Shown in pieces: positions 15,369-23,602 of a stretch of 35,750 bases of DNA. The first letter of the stretch is position 1. The number at the start of each line of letters is the position of its first letter. Source of the stretch: Chloroflexota bacterium (lineage in GTDB: Bacteria > Chloroflexota > Anaerolineae > Ardenticatenales > Ardenticatenaceae); NCBI GenBank assembly GCA_003520455.1, contig DOUV01001020.1:1-35750 (forward strand), given 5' to 3'. Position numbers and translations under genes: made by a program. Below the pieces are notes generated by a model. That model was not told where the DNA came from. It saw nothing but the letters and a program-made list of their open reading frames with translations, and searched no databases.

Positions 15369-17081
15369 ATGGATCGATTTGATGTCTTGATCAAAGACGC
15401 CACGATTGTCGACGGGAGCGGCGGCCCGGCCTATCGTGGCAGCCTCGGGGTGCGTGGTGAGCGGGTGACGGCGATTGGCGCAGTCAGCGGCATCGCTGGT
15501 ACTGTGATCGACGGGGCCGAACTGGTCGTGAGCCCCGGTTTCATCGACCCGCACTCGCACGGCGACGTGAGTATCCTCAAGTACCCTCTGGCTGAAAGCA
15601 AGATCATGCAGGGGATCACCACCTTCGTCGGCGGCAACTGCGGCATGTCGCTTGCCCCGGTGCGCGGTCGCGCGGCCCACGAGTATGTGACCCGCTGGTT
15701 TGATGTCGATATCACCTGGGAGACATTTGGCGGATTTCTTGACACTGTGCAGGCGACCGGGACGTCCGTCAACGTCGTCCCCCTGGTCGGCCACAATGCG
15801 ATCCGCACCACCGTATTGGGCACCGATTTCAAGCGCAGGGCGACCGACTCCGAGATCACGCGAATGCAGGCGCATGTCCATGAGGCCATGCAGAGCGGCG
15901 CCTTCGGTTTCACCACCGGGCTGGACGCCAGCCCGGGCGAGTACGCCGACCTGACGGAGATCGTGCCCCTCGCCGAGGTGGCCGGGCAGGCGGACGGTCT
16001 GTACGCCACGCATGTCAGGCACAATCAGACGCAGTGGCCGGCTGATAGCCAGGAAGAGTATGCCTACGGCTTATTCCATGGTCCCATCGAGGACGTGTGG
16101 GTTGGTCGATATCGAGGTTACCAGGAAGCCATTGAGGTCGGCCGGCGGGCCCGCTTGCCCGTTCAGATCTCCCATCTGGCCTACGCCTACGTGATCCCGC
16201 AGCCCCACCCCGATTTCCTGGCAGCCGCTGTCGCCAGAGCCACCGTCGCCGAGTTTGTGGATCGGCCGCGCCGAGAAGGGCTGCGAGTGACCTTTGATAC
16301 CATCTTCTCTCCTTCCGGCATTGCCAGCCCGGCGCCACTTGTGACCGCCTTCAAACAAGCGCTCGCCCACTATGGCAAAGCAGTGCTGGTGGAGAAGCTC
16401 AGGAGCCCCGAATTCCGCCAGGAACTCAAAGATGCGTACGACAGCGGGAAGCTGAAGTTGGGAATGTTGCATCCGAAAGCCGATCCATTCTGGGCCGACT
16501 GTTTTGAACTGCTCGTCTTCCGCAATCAGGCTCGGCAAGGGAAGACGGTGGCGGTGTTGTTGGCTGAGATCGGCGGCCACCCGGTCGACCTGCTGGCGGA
16601 CCTGATCCTGGAGGACCCGGACGCGGTGTGGGCGCAGACCAGGGACAAGAAACGAACTCCTCCTGGCCTGGCGGCGTTCCTGGAACACCCCCTCTGCATG
16701 CCCTGCACCGACGCGTTCATCCACCCCGCGGCGCCCCCCGCCGGTGATCCTACGCCGCCGCCCATCGCCTACGGCAACTATGCTGCCTATCTCGATACCT
16801 ACGTCAAGCAGCAAGCCGTTCTCAGTCTGGAGGAAGCGATTCATCGGGCGACCGGGCTAGTGGCCGAGACATTCGGATTGAAAGATCGGGGCATTCTGCA
16901 GCCGGGAGCCTATGCCGACATCGTCATCTTGGATCTGGAAACGATCGGGATGCGCGGCGACGCCCTGCATCCCGATCAGCCGCCGGAGGGCATCGACACG
17001 GTCCTGGTGAACGGTCAGGTGGTGTACCGGAACAAAGCACACACGGGTGCTCAACCGGGCAAAGTGTTACGCAAGCAATGA
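15369..17081 (+). CDS. N-acyl-D-amino-acid deacylase-like amidohydrolase
   Basis: This is a 570-residue metal-dependent hydrolase of the D-aminoacylase/D-hydantoinase-like group, somewhat longer than typical D-aminoacylases. It opens with DVLIKDATIVDGSGGPAYRG and carries the metal pair His62/His64 in DPHSHGD, the D-aminoacylase signature Cys91 in GGNCGMS, and a later metal-ligand histidine in QISHL. The usual C-terminal SDG...HPR region is replaced by CTDAFIHPAAPPAGDPTPPP, so substrate handling may differ. The C-terminal ADIVILDL / VLVNGQVVYRN region is canonical. ATG 15369 follows AAAGGGG, 11 nt after the previous gene. It probably removes an acyl group from an N-acyl-D-amino acid or a related amide. 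Confidence 0.85.
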   Translation: MDRFDVLIKDATIVDGSGGPAYRGSLGVRGERVTAIGAVSGIAGTVIDGAELVVSPGFIDPHSHGDVSILKYPLAESKIMQGITTFVGGNCGMSLAPVRGRAAHEYVTRWFDVDITWETFGGFLDTVQATGTSVNVVPLVGHNAIRTTVLGTDFKRRATDSEITRMQAHVHEAMQSGAFGFTTGLDASPGEYADLTEIVPLAEVAGQADGLYATHVRHNQTQWPADSQEEYAYGLFHGPIEDVWVGRYRGYQEAIEVGRRARLPVQISHLAYAYVIPQPHPDFLAAAVARATVAEFVDRPRREGLRVTFDTIFSPSGIASPAPLVTAFKQALAHYGKAVLVEKLRSPEFRQELKDAYDSGKLKLGMLHPKADPFWADCFELLVFRNQARQGKTVAVLLAEIGGHPVDLLADLILEDPDAVWAQTRDKKRTPPGLAAFLEHPLCMPCTDAFIHPAAPPAGDPTPPPIAYGNYAAYLDTYVKQQAVLSLEEAIHRATGLVAETFGLKDRGILQPGAYADIVILDLETIGMRGDALHPDQPPEGIDTVLVNGQVVYRNKAHTGAQPGKVLRKQ

Positions 17082-17107
17082 AGTCAGATCGCAAGGAAGC
17101 CAACGCT

Positions 17108-18487
17108 ATGGATTTGAAGCGAATGGCCGCCGGCATCCCCGACTATGATCGCTACCTGACCGTCGACGAGCAGTACGCCTCGACGAGGCAGTTGGTCGCG
17201 GACTATTCCAGTCTGGTAACGGTGCAGACGATCGGCCGAACCAGGCGCGGCGACCCGCTCGAGTTGATCAGTCTCGGCGACGGTCAAGCGAATGCGCTCG
17301 TTCTGGGCGGGCCCCATCCCAATGAACCGATCGGCTGCATGTCAATCGAATTTCTGACCCGCCATCTGTGTCAGAACCAGGAGCTTCGCGAGGAACTGGG
17401 CTATCGTTGGCATTTCATCAAGAGCCTGGACGTGGCCAGCATGCGCCTGAACGAGGGCTGGTTCGGCGGGCCGTTCACGCCGCTGACATACTACCGCAAC
17501 TTCTACCGCCCGCTGATGCAGGAACAGCCGGAGATGCTCTTCCCCATCGAATACAAGACCCTGACGTTCAACCGGCCGTTGCCCGAAACCCGCGCCCTTC
17601 AGGGTGCGATCGACACCCTGCAACCGGCGCTGATGCTCTCGTTGCACAACGCCGAATTGGGCGGTGTCTACTACTATATGAGCCGCCTCTGCCCCCCATT
17701 GCTACCTGTGTTTACCGAGCTTCCCGCCTGGTTTGATCTCTCACTGGATTGGGGCGAGTCGGACCAGGCCGGCTATATCGAGCGCTACGCGCCGGCGATC
17801 TACCGCGCCGTCACCGTCAAGGATACCTACGACTATCTGGCGGCAACCGGCACGCAGGACCCAGCCAGCAAGATCACATGGGGTGGTACCAGTAACGAGT
17901 ACGCCGAAGCGAACTACGGTACGTTCACGCTGCTGACCGAAGTGCCCTACTGGATCGAAGCGCGGATCAGCGATCAGACACCCACCGATATCAGCCGCCG
18001 CCAGGTCTTCCTGGCGATGGTGGACCAGCAGGAAGCCTTCTTCACCTGGCTGAGTGCGCACTTCGAGGGCGTCAAAGGCGATTTGCGGCTCGACACGCCG
18101 TTTTTCCGCGCCGTGTCCGACCGCGTGACCTTCTACCTCGGCCGACTTCCGTCCCAACGCCCCTGGGCCGAGGAGGCGCCTGAGCTTGAAATGCCGGCCA
18201 CGACCGCGGAACGGTTCAAGGTGCGCTACTGGAAGGAGCACGAGAATCAGCGATTGAGGGGCATGTTTGTGCGGATGATTGAGGCCGAGCAAGAGGCCGG
18301 GAATCGCTCGGCCGCCTTGGAAAGCGCCCGAGCGCGCGTGGCCGCCAGTCTGCAAGAAGTAGGGCTGGCACTGGAACGCGAACTCAGCTATCGGCGCATC
18401 CCGATCCGGAGCGCCGTGGGCATGCAGGTCTGCGCGGGGCTGGCAGCGGCCGCCACCCTTCGGGACGAATCCATCGAAGCCTGCTAA
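17108..18487 (+). CDS. M14-family zinc carboxypeptidase-like protein
   Basis: This is a 459-residue metallopeptidase-like protein. The M14 zinc ligands are visible: His70 and Glu73 in GGPHPNEPIG and the distal His180 in LSLHNAELGG. Catalytic Glu278 lies in LLTEVPYW. Residues ~1-300 form the catalytic domain. The last ~150 residues are a helical extension of unknown role (QRLRGMFVRMIEAEQEAGNRSAALESARARVAAS). ATG 17108 has AAGGAAG 8 nt upstream. A start at 17078, overlapping the previous stop by 4 nt, is the alternative. No signal peptide is seen, so it should remove C-terminal residues, or act on amidated or modified acids, inside the cell. Confidence 0.85.
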   Translation: MDLKRMAAGIPDYDRYLTVDEQYASTRQLVADYSSLVTVQTIGRTRRGDPLELISLGDGQANALVLGGPHPNEPIGCMSIEFLTRHLCQNQELREELGYRWHFIKSLDVASMRLNEGWFGGPFTPLTYYRNFYRPLMQEQPEMLFPIEYKTLTFNRPLPETRALQGAIDTLQPALMLSLHNAELGGVYYYMSRLCPPLLPVFTELPAWFDLSLDWGESDQAGYIERYAPAIYRAVTVKDTYDYLAATGTQDPASKITWGGTSNEYAEANYGTFTLLTEVPYWIEARISDQTPTDISRRQVFLAMVDQQEAFFTWLSAHFEGVKGDLRLDTPFFRAVSDRVTFYLGRLPSQRPWAEEAPELEMPATTAERFKVRYWKEHENQRLRGMFVRMIEAEQEAGNRSAALESARARVAASLQEVGLALERELSYRRIPIRSAVGMQVCAGLAAAATLRDESIEAC

Positions 18488-19938
18488 TGCCATCACAACA
18501 GAAAGTCGCCGCCGTTTGCCGGTCCAGTGTCCAGGGCGCCGGAGGTGACATCAACACGACCGGCTGCGTCATGGCATCGCGCCTGATTGACAGTCAAACT
18601 CGGGCGCACCTTTCCCTTCGGCGCATTGTCCACACATGGTGGCCGCTGACGGCGAGCTGGATGATGATGACCATCGAAGGGCCGCTTATCGTGGCTATGG
18701 TGGCCCGTCTGCCCGCTTCGGCGATCAACCTGGCGGCGTTGGGGGGCATTGTCAGGGCCCTGACCTTTGCCATCGAGTCTCCTATCCTGATGCTGCTCAG
18801 CGCCTCGGCTGCCCTCAGTAAGGACTGGGACGCCTATCGCCGGCTGCGCACGTATACCGTGTGGGGGATCCTGATCCTCACCGCGGTCCATGCCATCATC
18901 GCCTTCACGCCCGTCTACTACCTGGTCACGCGAGGGTTGATTGGTGCCCCCGCCGAGATCATCGAACCAGGACGGATCGGTATGATGATCACCGTACCGT
19001 ACCTGGCCGCCGTCGCCTACCGCCGCTTTAACCAAGGCGTTCTGATTCGGTTTGGCCATTCACGCGCGGTTGCCGCCGGCACAGGACTGCGGCTGGTCAC
19101 AGTCCTCGCCATTATGGCTGGCGGTCTCCTTCTCCACTCCGCTTCCGGTGTGATCGTCGCGGCGTTGACGATGACCGTGGGGGTTACGGTCGAGGCAAGC
19201 TATATAGAACGTCGTGTTCGGCCGGTCCTGCGGACGCAGGTCAAGGGCGCAGCCGTGCTGGCACCAGACCTGACGGTACAACGCTTTCTGAAGTTCTATA
19301 TCCCGCTGGCCATGACGAGCGTCGCCATGTACTTGATGCAACCAGTCGTGAGTGCCGCCCTGAGCCGGATGCCCGACGCGCTCATCTCGCTGGCCGTCTG
19401 GCCGCCCGTGATGGGGATCGCCATGCTGCTGGCGAGCGGTGGCATGGCCATGGTCGAGGTTGTCGTCACGCTGCTCGATCAGCCGCGGACCTTTGCCAGC
19501 CTTCGTCGCTTCACGGTGTTGCTGATGGGAGTGACGGCCTTGTTGGCCGTGGCGCTTGCAGCCACGCCACTGGGTGCCTTCTGGTTCGGGCGCGTGTCGG
19601 CACTGCGTGAACCGATCCTTGATGTCGCCCGCCACGCCTTCTGGGTGGCCCTGCTCTATCCTATCGCGCTGGTGATTCAGGGTCTCTATCAAGGGGTCCT
19701 GACACACGCGCACCACACCCGACGGATCACAGAAGCGGTGTTCCTCAACCTGCTGGTTTCGCTCACGATTCTTTCCCTAGGGGTGGTCTCGGGTCGGCTG
19801 ACGGGCATTTACGTTGGTGTTGGGGCCACAGTCGTGGCCACCGTAGTCCAGGGCATCTGGCTACGACTGCGCAGCCGGCCCGTCTTGCGGAGAGAGACTT
19901 CAACACTGAGCCCGCCGCTTCTCGACGAACCGGCTTGA
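18487..19938 (+). CDS. polytopic membrane protein, MATE/ANKH-like
   Basis: This is a 483-residue integral membrane protein with about twelve hydrophobic segments in two halves. Near the N-terminus WWPLTASWMMMTIEGPLIVAM precedes ARLPASAINLAALGGIV. In the second half FYIPLAMTSVAMYLMQPVVSAALSRMP repeats the theme. This two-fold pattern suits the MOP flippase/MATE superfamily; parts resemble bacterial ANKH-like proteins. It overlaps the M14 stop by one base. The start at 18487 lacks a good Shine-Dalgarno site, and Met29 (18571) is possible. Within a catabolic operon it may export a by-product or move an intermediate. Neither substrate nor direction can be read from the sequence. Confidence 0.7.
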   Translation: MPSQQKVAAVCRSSVQGAGGDINTTGCVMASRLIDSQTRAHLSLRRIVHTWWPLTASWMMMTIEGPLIVAMVARLPASAINLAALGGIVRALTFAIESPILMLLSASAALSKDWDAYRRLRTYTVWGILILTAVHAIIAFTPVYYLVTRGLIGAPAEIIEPGRIGMMITVPYLAAVAYRRFNQGVLIRFGHSRAVAAGTGLRLVTVLAIMAGGLLLHSASGVIVAALTMTVGVTVEASYIERRVRPVLRTQVKGAAVLAPDLTVQRFLKFYIPLAMTSVAMYLMQPVVSAALSRMPDALISLAVWPPVMGIAMLLASGGMAMVEVVVTLLDQPRTFASLRRFTVLLMGVTALLAVALAATPLGAFWFGRVSALREPILDVARHAFWVALLYPIALVIQGLYQGVLTHAHHTRRITEAVFLNLLVSLTILSLGVVSGRLTGIYVGVGATVVATVVQGIWLRLRSRPVLRRETSTLSPPLLDEPA

Positions 19939-19957
19939 TGGTGGGGAACCCCCATCA
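19936..19957 (+). other. hairpin overlapping the stop codon of the membrane protein
   Basis: TGATG (19936-19940) pairs with CATCA (19953-19957), and GGGG (19943-19946) faces CCCC (19949-19952) with a small bulge. There is no T-run. It may slow or segment translation or decay between this gene and the amidohydrolase. Confidence 0.3.
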
Positions 19958-20016
19958 GGCGGCATATCCCTGAACGCTGCTCCTTGGGAGGGGTGTGGAC
20001 CGAAAAGGAGGATGCT

Positions 20017-21282
20017 ATGGAGACACAGGAACAACAGATTGCCCTCGTTGGGGGACGTCTCATTGACGGGACTGGGCGGGCGCCCATCGAGGATGCGGTG
20101 GTGGTTGTCCGCGGTTCGAAGATTCAACAGGTTGGCCCCAGAGCCGTGGCGCGCATCCCGGCCGGCGGCAAGACCATCGACGTGACCGGCAAGACGGTGA
20201 TGCCGGGCTTGATCGAGTGCCACGCCCACCTCTCGACTGTCACGGTGGATGTGAAAAAACGGTTGCTGACGCATAAGACGGTGAAAACCTTTCAAACGGC
20301 GGAGGTCATGCGGCGCGTCTTACACGCGGGATTCACGACCGTTCGTGATGCTGGGGGCCTGGATGTTGGCTTTCGCCAGGCAGTCGAGATGGGCCTGGTC
20401 AAGGGACCGCGGCTGGTCGTCGCCGGCGCGATGCGGCAGACCGGCGGACATTTCGACAAATACTATCCCGCTGGCATCGAGATCAGCATTTGGAGCTTCC
20501 CGCTGAGCGACGGTGTGCCCGCCGCGCAACAGGCCGCGCGCCAGATCCTGCGTCAGGATTTCGATTTCATCAAGGTCTGCACCACGGGAGGCATTGTCTC
20601 TCCCACCGACCATCCCAACTATACGGAGTGGACAATGGACGAGCTGAACGCCATCGTGTACGAGGCGTCAGCCCGCGGCAAAGCGGTCATGGCACACGCC
20701 CAGGGCACGCAGGGCATCAAAAATGCCATCCGCGCCGGCGTCTGGTCGGTCGAGCACGGCAGTATGCTGGACGAAGAGGCCGTACAGATGATGGTCGACA
20801 GTGGAACGTATCTGGTTCCCACCCTGTTTGCCGTCGAGTATCTGGCGGACCATGGTGAGGAGATGGGCCTCGCGCCGGTGGAACTGGCGAAGATTGGCTT
20901 GATTTACGACCGCCGGATTGAGAACTTCCAGCAAGCAGTCGCGGCCGGTGTCAAAATCGCGACCGGGAGTGATATTCTCGATGGGGCAGCTCACGGGCGT
21001 AACGCCGAGGAACTGGCCCTGATGGTACGCTACGGGTTGAGCCCGATGGAGGCGATTGTGGCTGCCACCCGCACGGCTGCTGAGGTGTGCCGGATCGCAG
21101 ACAGGGTCGGGGTTCTGGAGCCGGGGAAACTGGCGGACCTGCTGGTGGTGGATGGTAACCCGCTGGCCGATATCGCTATCTTACACGATCAGTCGCGGCT
21201 TTTGATGGTGATGAAGGAAGGGCAGCGCTACGTCGACAGGCTTGGAGAGCGCCACACGCACGCCAGGGGAGAACGAGCATGA
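20017..21282 (+). CDS. metal-dependent amidohydrolase (Xaa-Pro/Xaa-Arg dipeptidase group)
   Basis: This is a 421-residue TIM-barrel hydrolase with the full binuclear set: His69/His71 (CHAHLS), the carbamylated-lysine candidate Lys186 (IKVCTTGG), His227 (AHAQG), His247 (VEHGS) and Asp319 (TGSDI). Close family members hydrolyse C-terminal Pro, Arg or Lys dipeptides or cyclic imides. The N- and C-terminal beta-sandwich parts (ALVGGRLIDGTG and ADLLVVDGNPL) are intact. ATG 20017 follows AAAGGAG by 6 nt; upstream in-frame codons are not needed. It overlaps the next gene by 4 nt (ATGA), so the two are translationally coupled and probably act on the same compound. Confidence 0.88.
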   Translation: METQEQQIALVGGRLIDGTGRAPIEDAVVVVRGSKIQQVGPRAVARIPAGGKTIDVTGKTVMPGLIECHAHLSTVTVDVKKRLLTHKTVKTFQTAEVMRRVLHAGFTTVRDAGGLDVGFRQAVEMGLVKGPRLVVAGAMRQTGGHFDKYYPAGIEISIWSFPLSDGVPAAQQAARQILRQDFDFIKVCTTGGIVSPTDHPNYTEWTMDELNAIVYEASARGKAVMAHAQGTQGIKNAIRAGVWSVEHGSMLDEEAVQMMVDSGTYLVPTLFAVEYLADHGEEMGLAPVELAKIGLIYDRRIENFQQAVAAGVKIATGSDILDGAAHGRNAEELALMVRYGLSPMEAIVAATRTAAEVCRIADRVGVLEPGKLADLLVVDGNPLADIAILHDQSRLLMVMKEGQRYVDRLGERHTHARGERA

Positions 21283-22589
21283 GCACGCTCGGAGCGGTGA
21301 CAGGCACATGGCCGGTGCGGGGGGAGGGCGCGCCGCCGTGGGCGGAACAGGCGCGGCGCAATCTGGATGCGGCGATGGCCGGGCTGCTGGCGGGGAATGA
21401 CACCGCCGAAGAGTCGTCGGTCAAAAACGCCATCATCCGGCTGGAGGTGCCTGAGTCCGGTTTCGTCTACGAGAAGGGCGTCGGCCGGGCGAATGCGGAC
21501 TCGGCTGCCCCTATGACTCCGGACCATCAGTATCACTTGGCGAGTGTCACGAAGACGATGACAGCCGTACTGGTGCTGCAGTTGTGGGAGGAGGGAGCCC
21601 TAGGCGCCAAAGGGTTGGAGACCCCCCTGGCCGAGTTTGACCTGTTCGACGACGAGATCATCGCCCGCCTGCACGTGATGGATGGGCTCAGCTATGGCCG
21701 AAAGATTACCGTTCGCCAACTGCTGACCCACACGAGCGGCATCAAAGACGCCGCCATCGACGACGCGACCGGTACTGCCGCCGACTTCGGGGGACCGGCG
21801 CCGGGGTCGTACGTGGCCCGGTTGCGCGCCGATCTCGAAGCGCACCTGGCCTGTCTGAACGATCCAGACTGTGATCCCACACCCCTTATGACCTGCAAGA
21901 ACTGGATGATGTGGGACCCGCGCTGCCCCGATGACCGCGAAGCCGGCGTGATCAACTGGTTTCTGGCCAGCGGCACCGCAGCCAGCCCGCTCTCGAGGCC
22001 CGGCGAGGCGTTCCACTACAGTGATACCGGATACGTGATTCTTGGCCTGTTGGCGGAGCAGTTGTCCGGCCTGGACCTCCACGCGCAGTGGCGCCGACGG
22101 ATCTTCGACCCGCTCGGGATGGCGAAGAGCTACCTGGCCTATGCGACAGACCCGGATCCCGGCCCGTGGGTCCACGCTGTGTCCGATTACTACCTGGGTG
22201 ACGTCCCCGGCGTCACCAGCCGTCTCAACCTCTCGTTTGATCGCGGTGGGGGCGGGGTTGTCTCCACCGTTCGCGATATGAATAGATTCTTGCGGGCGCT
22301 GGTGAATGGAGAGCTGTTCCGGCACGGTGAAACGCTCGTCAGAATGACCCAATGGCGGATGGTGCCGGGGATCAAGCCGCCACGAGCCGGCGTCGGGCTG
22401 GGCATTTTTGCTGAGGATACTGGGCAGGGCACGATCGCGGTGGGGCACTCCGGGGCCTATGGCGCCAAGATGTATTACGAACCGGAGACGGGCATTTTCT
22501 TCAACGGCACCGTGAACCAGCGGCAGGGCGTGCCATATTACTGGTGGACGGCGATGTTGAAGGCCGTCCAGGAGGCCAGACAGCTGTGA
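21279..22589 (+). CDS. S12/class C beta-lactamase-fold serine hydrolase
   Basis: This 436-residue penicillin-recognising enzyme has Ser89-x-x-Lys92 (SVTK), Tyr247-Ser-Asp in place of Tyr-x-Asn (HYSDTGY), and His390-Ser-Gly (GHSGAYG) as the third element. There is no signal peptide, unlike true beta-lactamases, so it acts in the cytosol. S12 relatives include D-aminopeptidases, D-amidases, esterases and the linear-peptide hydrolase MlrB of microcystin breakdown. An unusual Cys-rich insert (LACLNDPDCDPTPLMTCKN) lies at residues ~190-210. The ATGA overlap with the amidohydrolase suggests joint synthesis. Activity on D-residues or amides is inferred from the neighbouring D-aminoacylase-like gene. 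Confidence 0.85.
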   Translation: MSTLGAVTGTWPVRGEGAPPWAEQARRNLDAAMAGLLAGNDTAEESSVKNAIIRLEVPESGFVYEKGVGRANADSAAPMTPDHQYHLASVTKTMTAVLVLQLWEEGALGAKGLETPLAEFDLFDDEIIARLHVMDGLSYGRKITVRQLLTHTSGIKDAAIDDATGTAADFGGPAPGSYVARLRADLEAHLACLNDPDCDPTPLMTCKNWMMWDPRCPDDREAGVINWFLASGTAASPLSRPGEAFHYSDTGYVILGLLAEQLSGLDLHAQWRRRIFDPLGMAKSYLAYATDPDPGPWVHAVSDYYLGDVPGVTSRLNLSFDRGGGGVVSTVRDMNRFLRALVNGELFRHGETLVRMTQWRMVPGIKPPRAGVGLGIFAEDTGQGTIAVGHSGAYGAKMYYEPETGIFFNGTVNQRQGVPYYWWTAMLKAVQEARQL

Positions 22590-22670
22590 CCGTTTGTAGA
22601 GGACGTCGATTCCGCTTGCGCGCGGCCGCACAGGCCTGCAGGCGAGCATGCTTGTTACAGGAGGCGGCTT

Positions 22671-23534
22671 GTGAGTGACAAGGTTGTCATTAGCGCGGCG
22701 CTCGCCGGCAGTGTTCCGATGAAAACCCATAACCCCGCCGTTCCCTATACACCGGAGGAGTTTGCCAGCGAGGCATACAAGGCCTGGAACGAAGGCGCGG
22801 CCGTTGTCCATATTCATGCCCGCGACCCTGAAACCGGCAAGGCGCACTGGGAGATCGAGCGCTTCCGGGATATCTCGAACGCGATCCGGCAGCGCTGCCC
22901 TGATCTCATCATCAACGTGACGACCAGTGGGCGGCCCCCACGCCCCCTGGAGGAACGGATCAATCGCATCGCGGCGCTGGCGCCCGAAATGGCCTCCTTC
23001 AACACCAACAGCATGAACCTGGCCTACGTGGACTGGAAGACGGGTAAGGTCGTTTCTGAATTTGTCTACGAGAACCCTTTTTGGTTTATGGAGCGGATGG
23101 CCAACGCCATGCGCACGTACAAAACGAAGCCCGAGTTCGAGATATTCGACTTCGGTGGGCTCTACAACGTCCTCCTCCTCCAGCGCCGCAGCCTCTTTGA
23201 AGAGCCGCTGCACTTCCAGTTCGTGTTTGGCGTTGCCGGTGGGATTCCCTATGACCTGCACAGTCTGGCGCGATTGCGCGAGTTACTCCCCGCCGGAGCG
23301 ACGTGGTCGGTGTGCGGTGTCAGCAAACAGCAGTTCCAGGCTGGGATGACGGCGGCGGCCAATGGCGGGCATATTCGGGTTGGTCTGGAAGACAACATCC
23401 GTATGCCGAGCCGCGAACTGGCCCGGGGAAGCTGGGAACAGGTGCAGTGGGCCGTTCAGGTCAGCCATCTGGCGGGGCGGGAGGTGGCCAGTCCTGCGGA
23501 GGCGCGCCACATCCTGAGTATTCCGAAACGATAA
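22671..23534 (+). CDS. beta-keto acid cleavage enzyme (BKACE, DUF849)
   Basis: This is a 287-residue TIM-barrel zinc enzyme of the group that condenses a beta-keto acid with acetyl-CoA and splits it into acetoacetate and a new acyl-CoA. The zinc pair is His47/His49 in VVHIHARDP. Glu240 in GLEDNI matches the third conserved acidic position (Kce residues His46, His48 and Glu230). The opening VVISAALAGS and INVTTSGRP are typical. GTG 22671 has AGGAGG 6 nt upstream. The length is normal. The beta-keto acid could come from the GSAM-like aminotransferase acting on a beta-amino acid. Which side chain is accepted cannot be told from the sequence. Confidence 0.92.
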   Translation: MSDKVVISAALAGSVPMKTHNPAVPYTPEEFASEAYKAWNEGAAVVHIHARDPETGKAHWEIERFRDISNAIRQRCPDLIINVTTSGRPPRPLEERINRIAALAPEMASFNTNSMNLAYVDWKTGKVVSEFVYENPFWFMERMANAMRTYKTKPEFEIFDFGGLYNVLLLQRRSLFEEPLHFQFVFGVAGGIPYDLHSLARLRELLPAGATWSVCGVSKQQFQAGMTAAANGGHIRVGLEDNIRMPSRELARGSWEQVQWAVQVSHLAGREVASPAEARHILSIPKR

Positions 23535-23602
23535 GCCGGCTGATGTTCTTGCGGGGTGATTAAATCCAGAGTATGGCCTGATCACGTCATGAAAGATACG
23601 AC

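Noticed and set aside
21279..22589. Microcystin-degradation (mlr) cluster, because of the S12 hydrolase
   Set aside because: There is no MlrA-like CAAX-type protease, no M81 MlrC and no MlrD-type carrier. Only the broad S12 family is shared.
21600..23261. A 553-codon open frame on the minus strand
   Set aside because: It is antisense to the S12 hydrolase and BKACE genes, both with intact motifs and good starts. Long antisense frames are common in GC-rich DNA, and its translation shows no recognisable domain.
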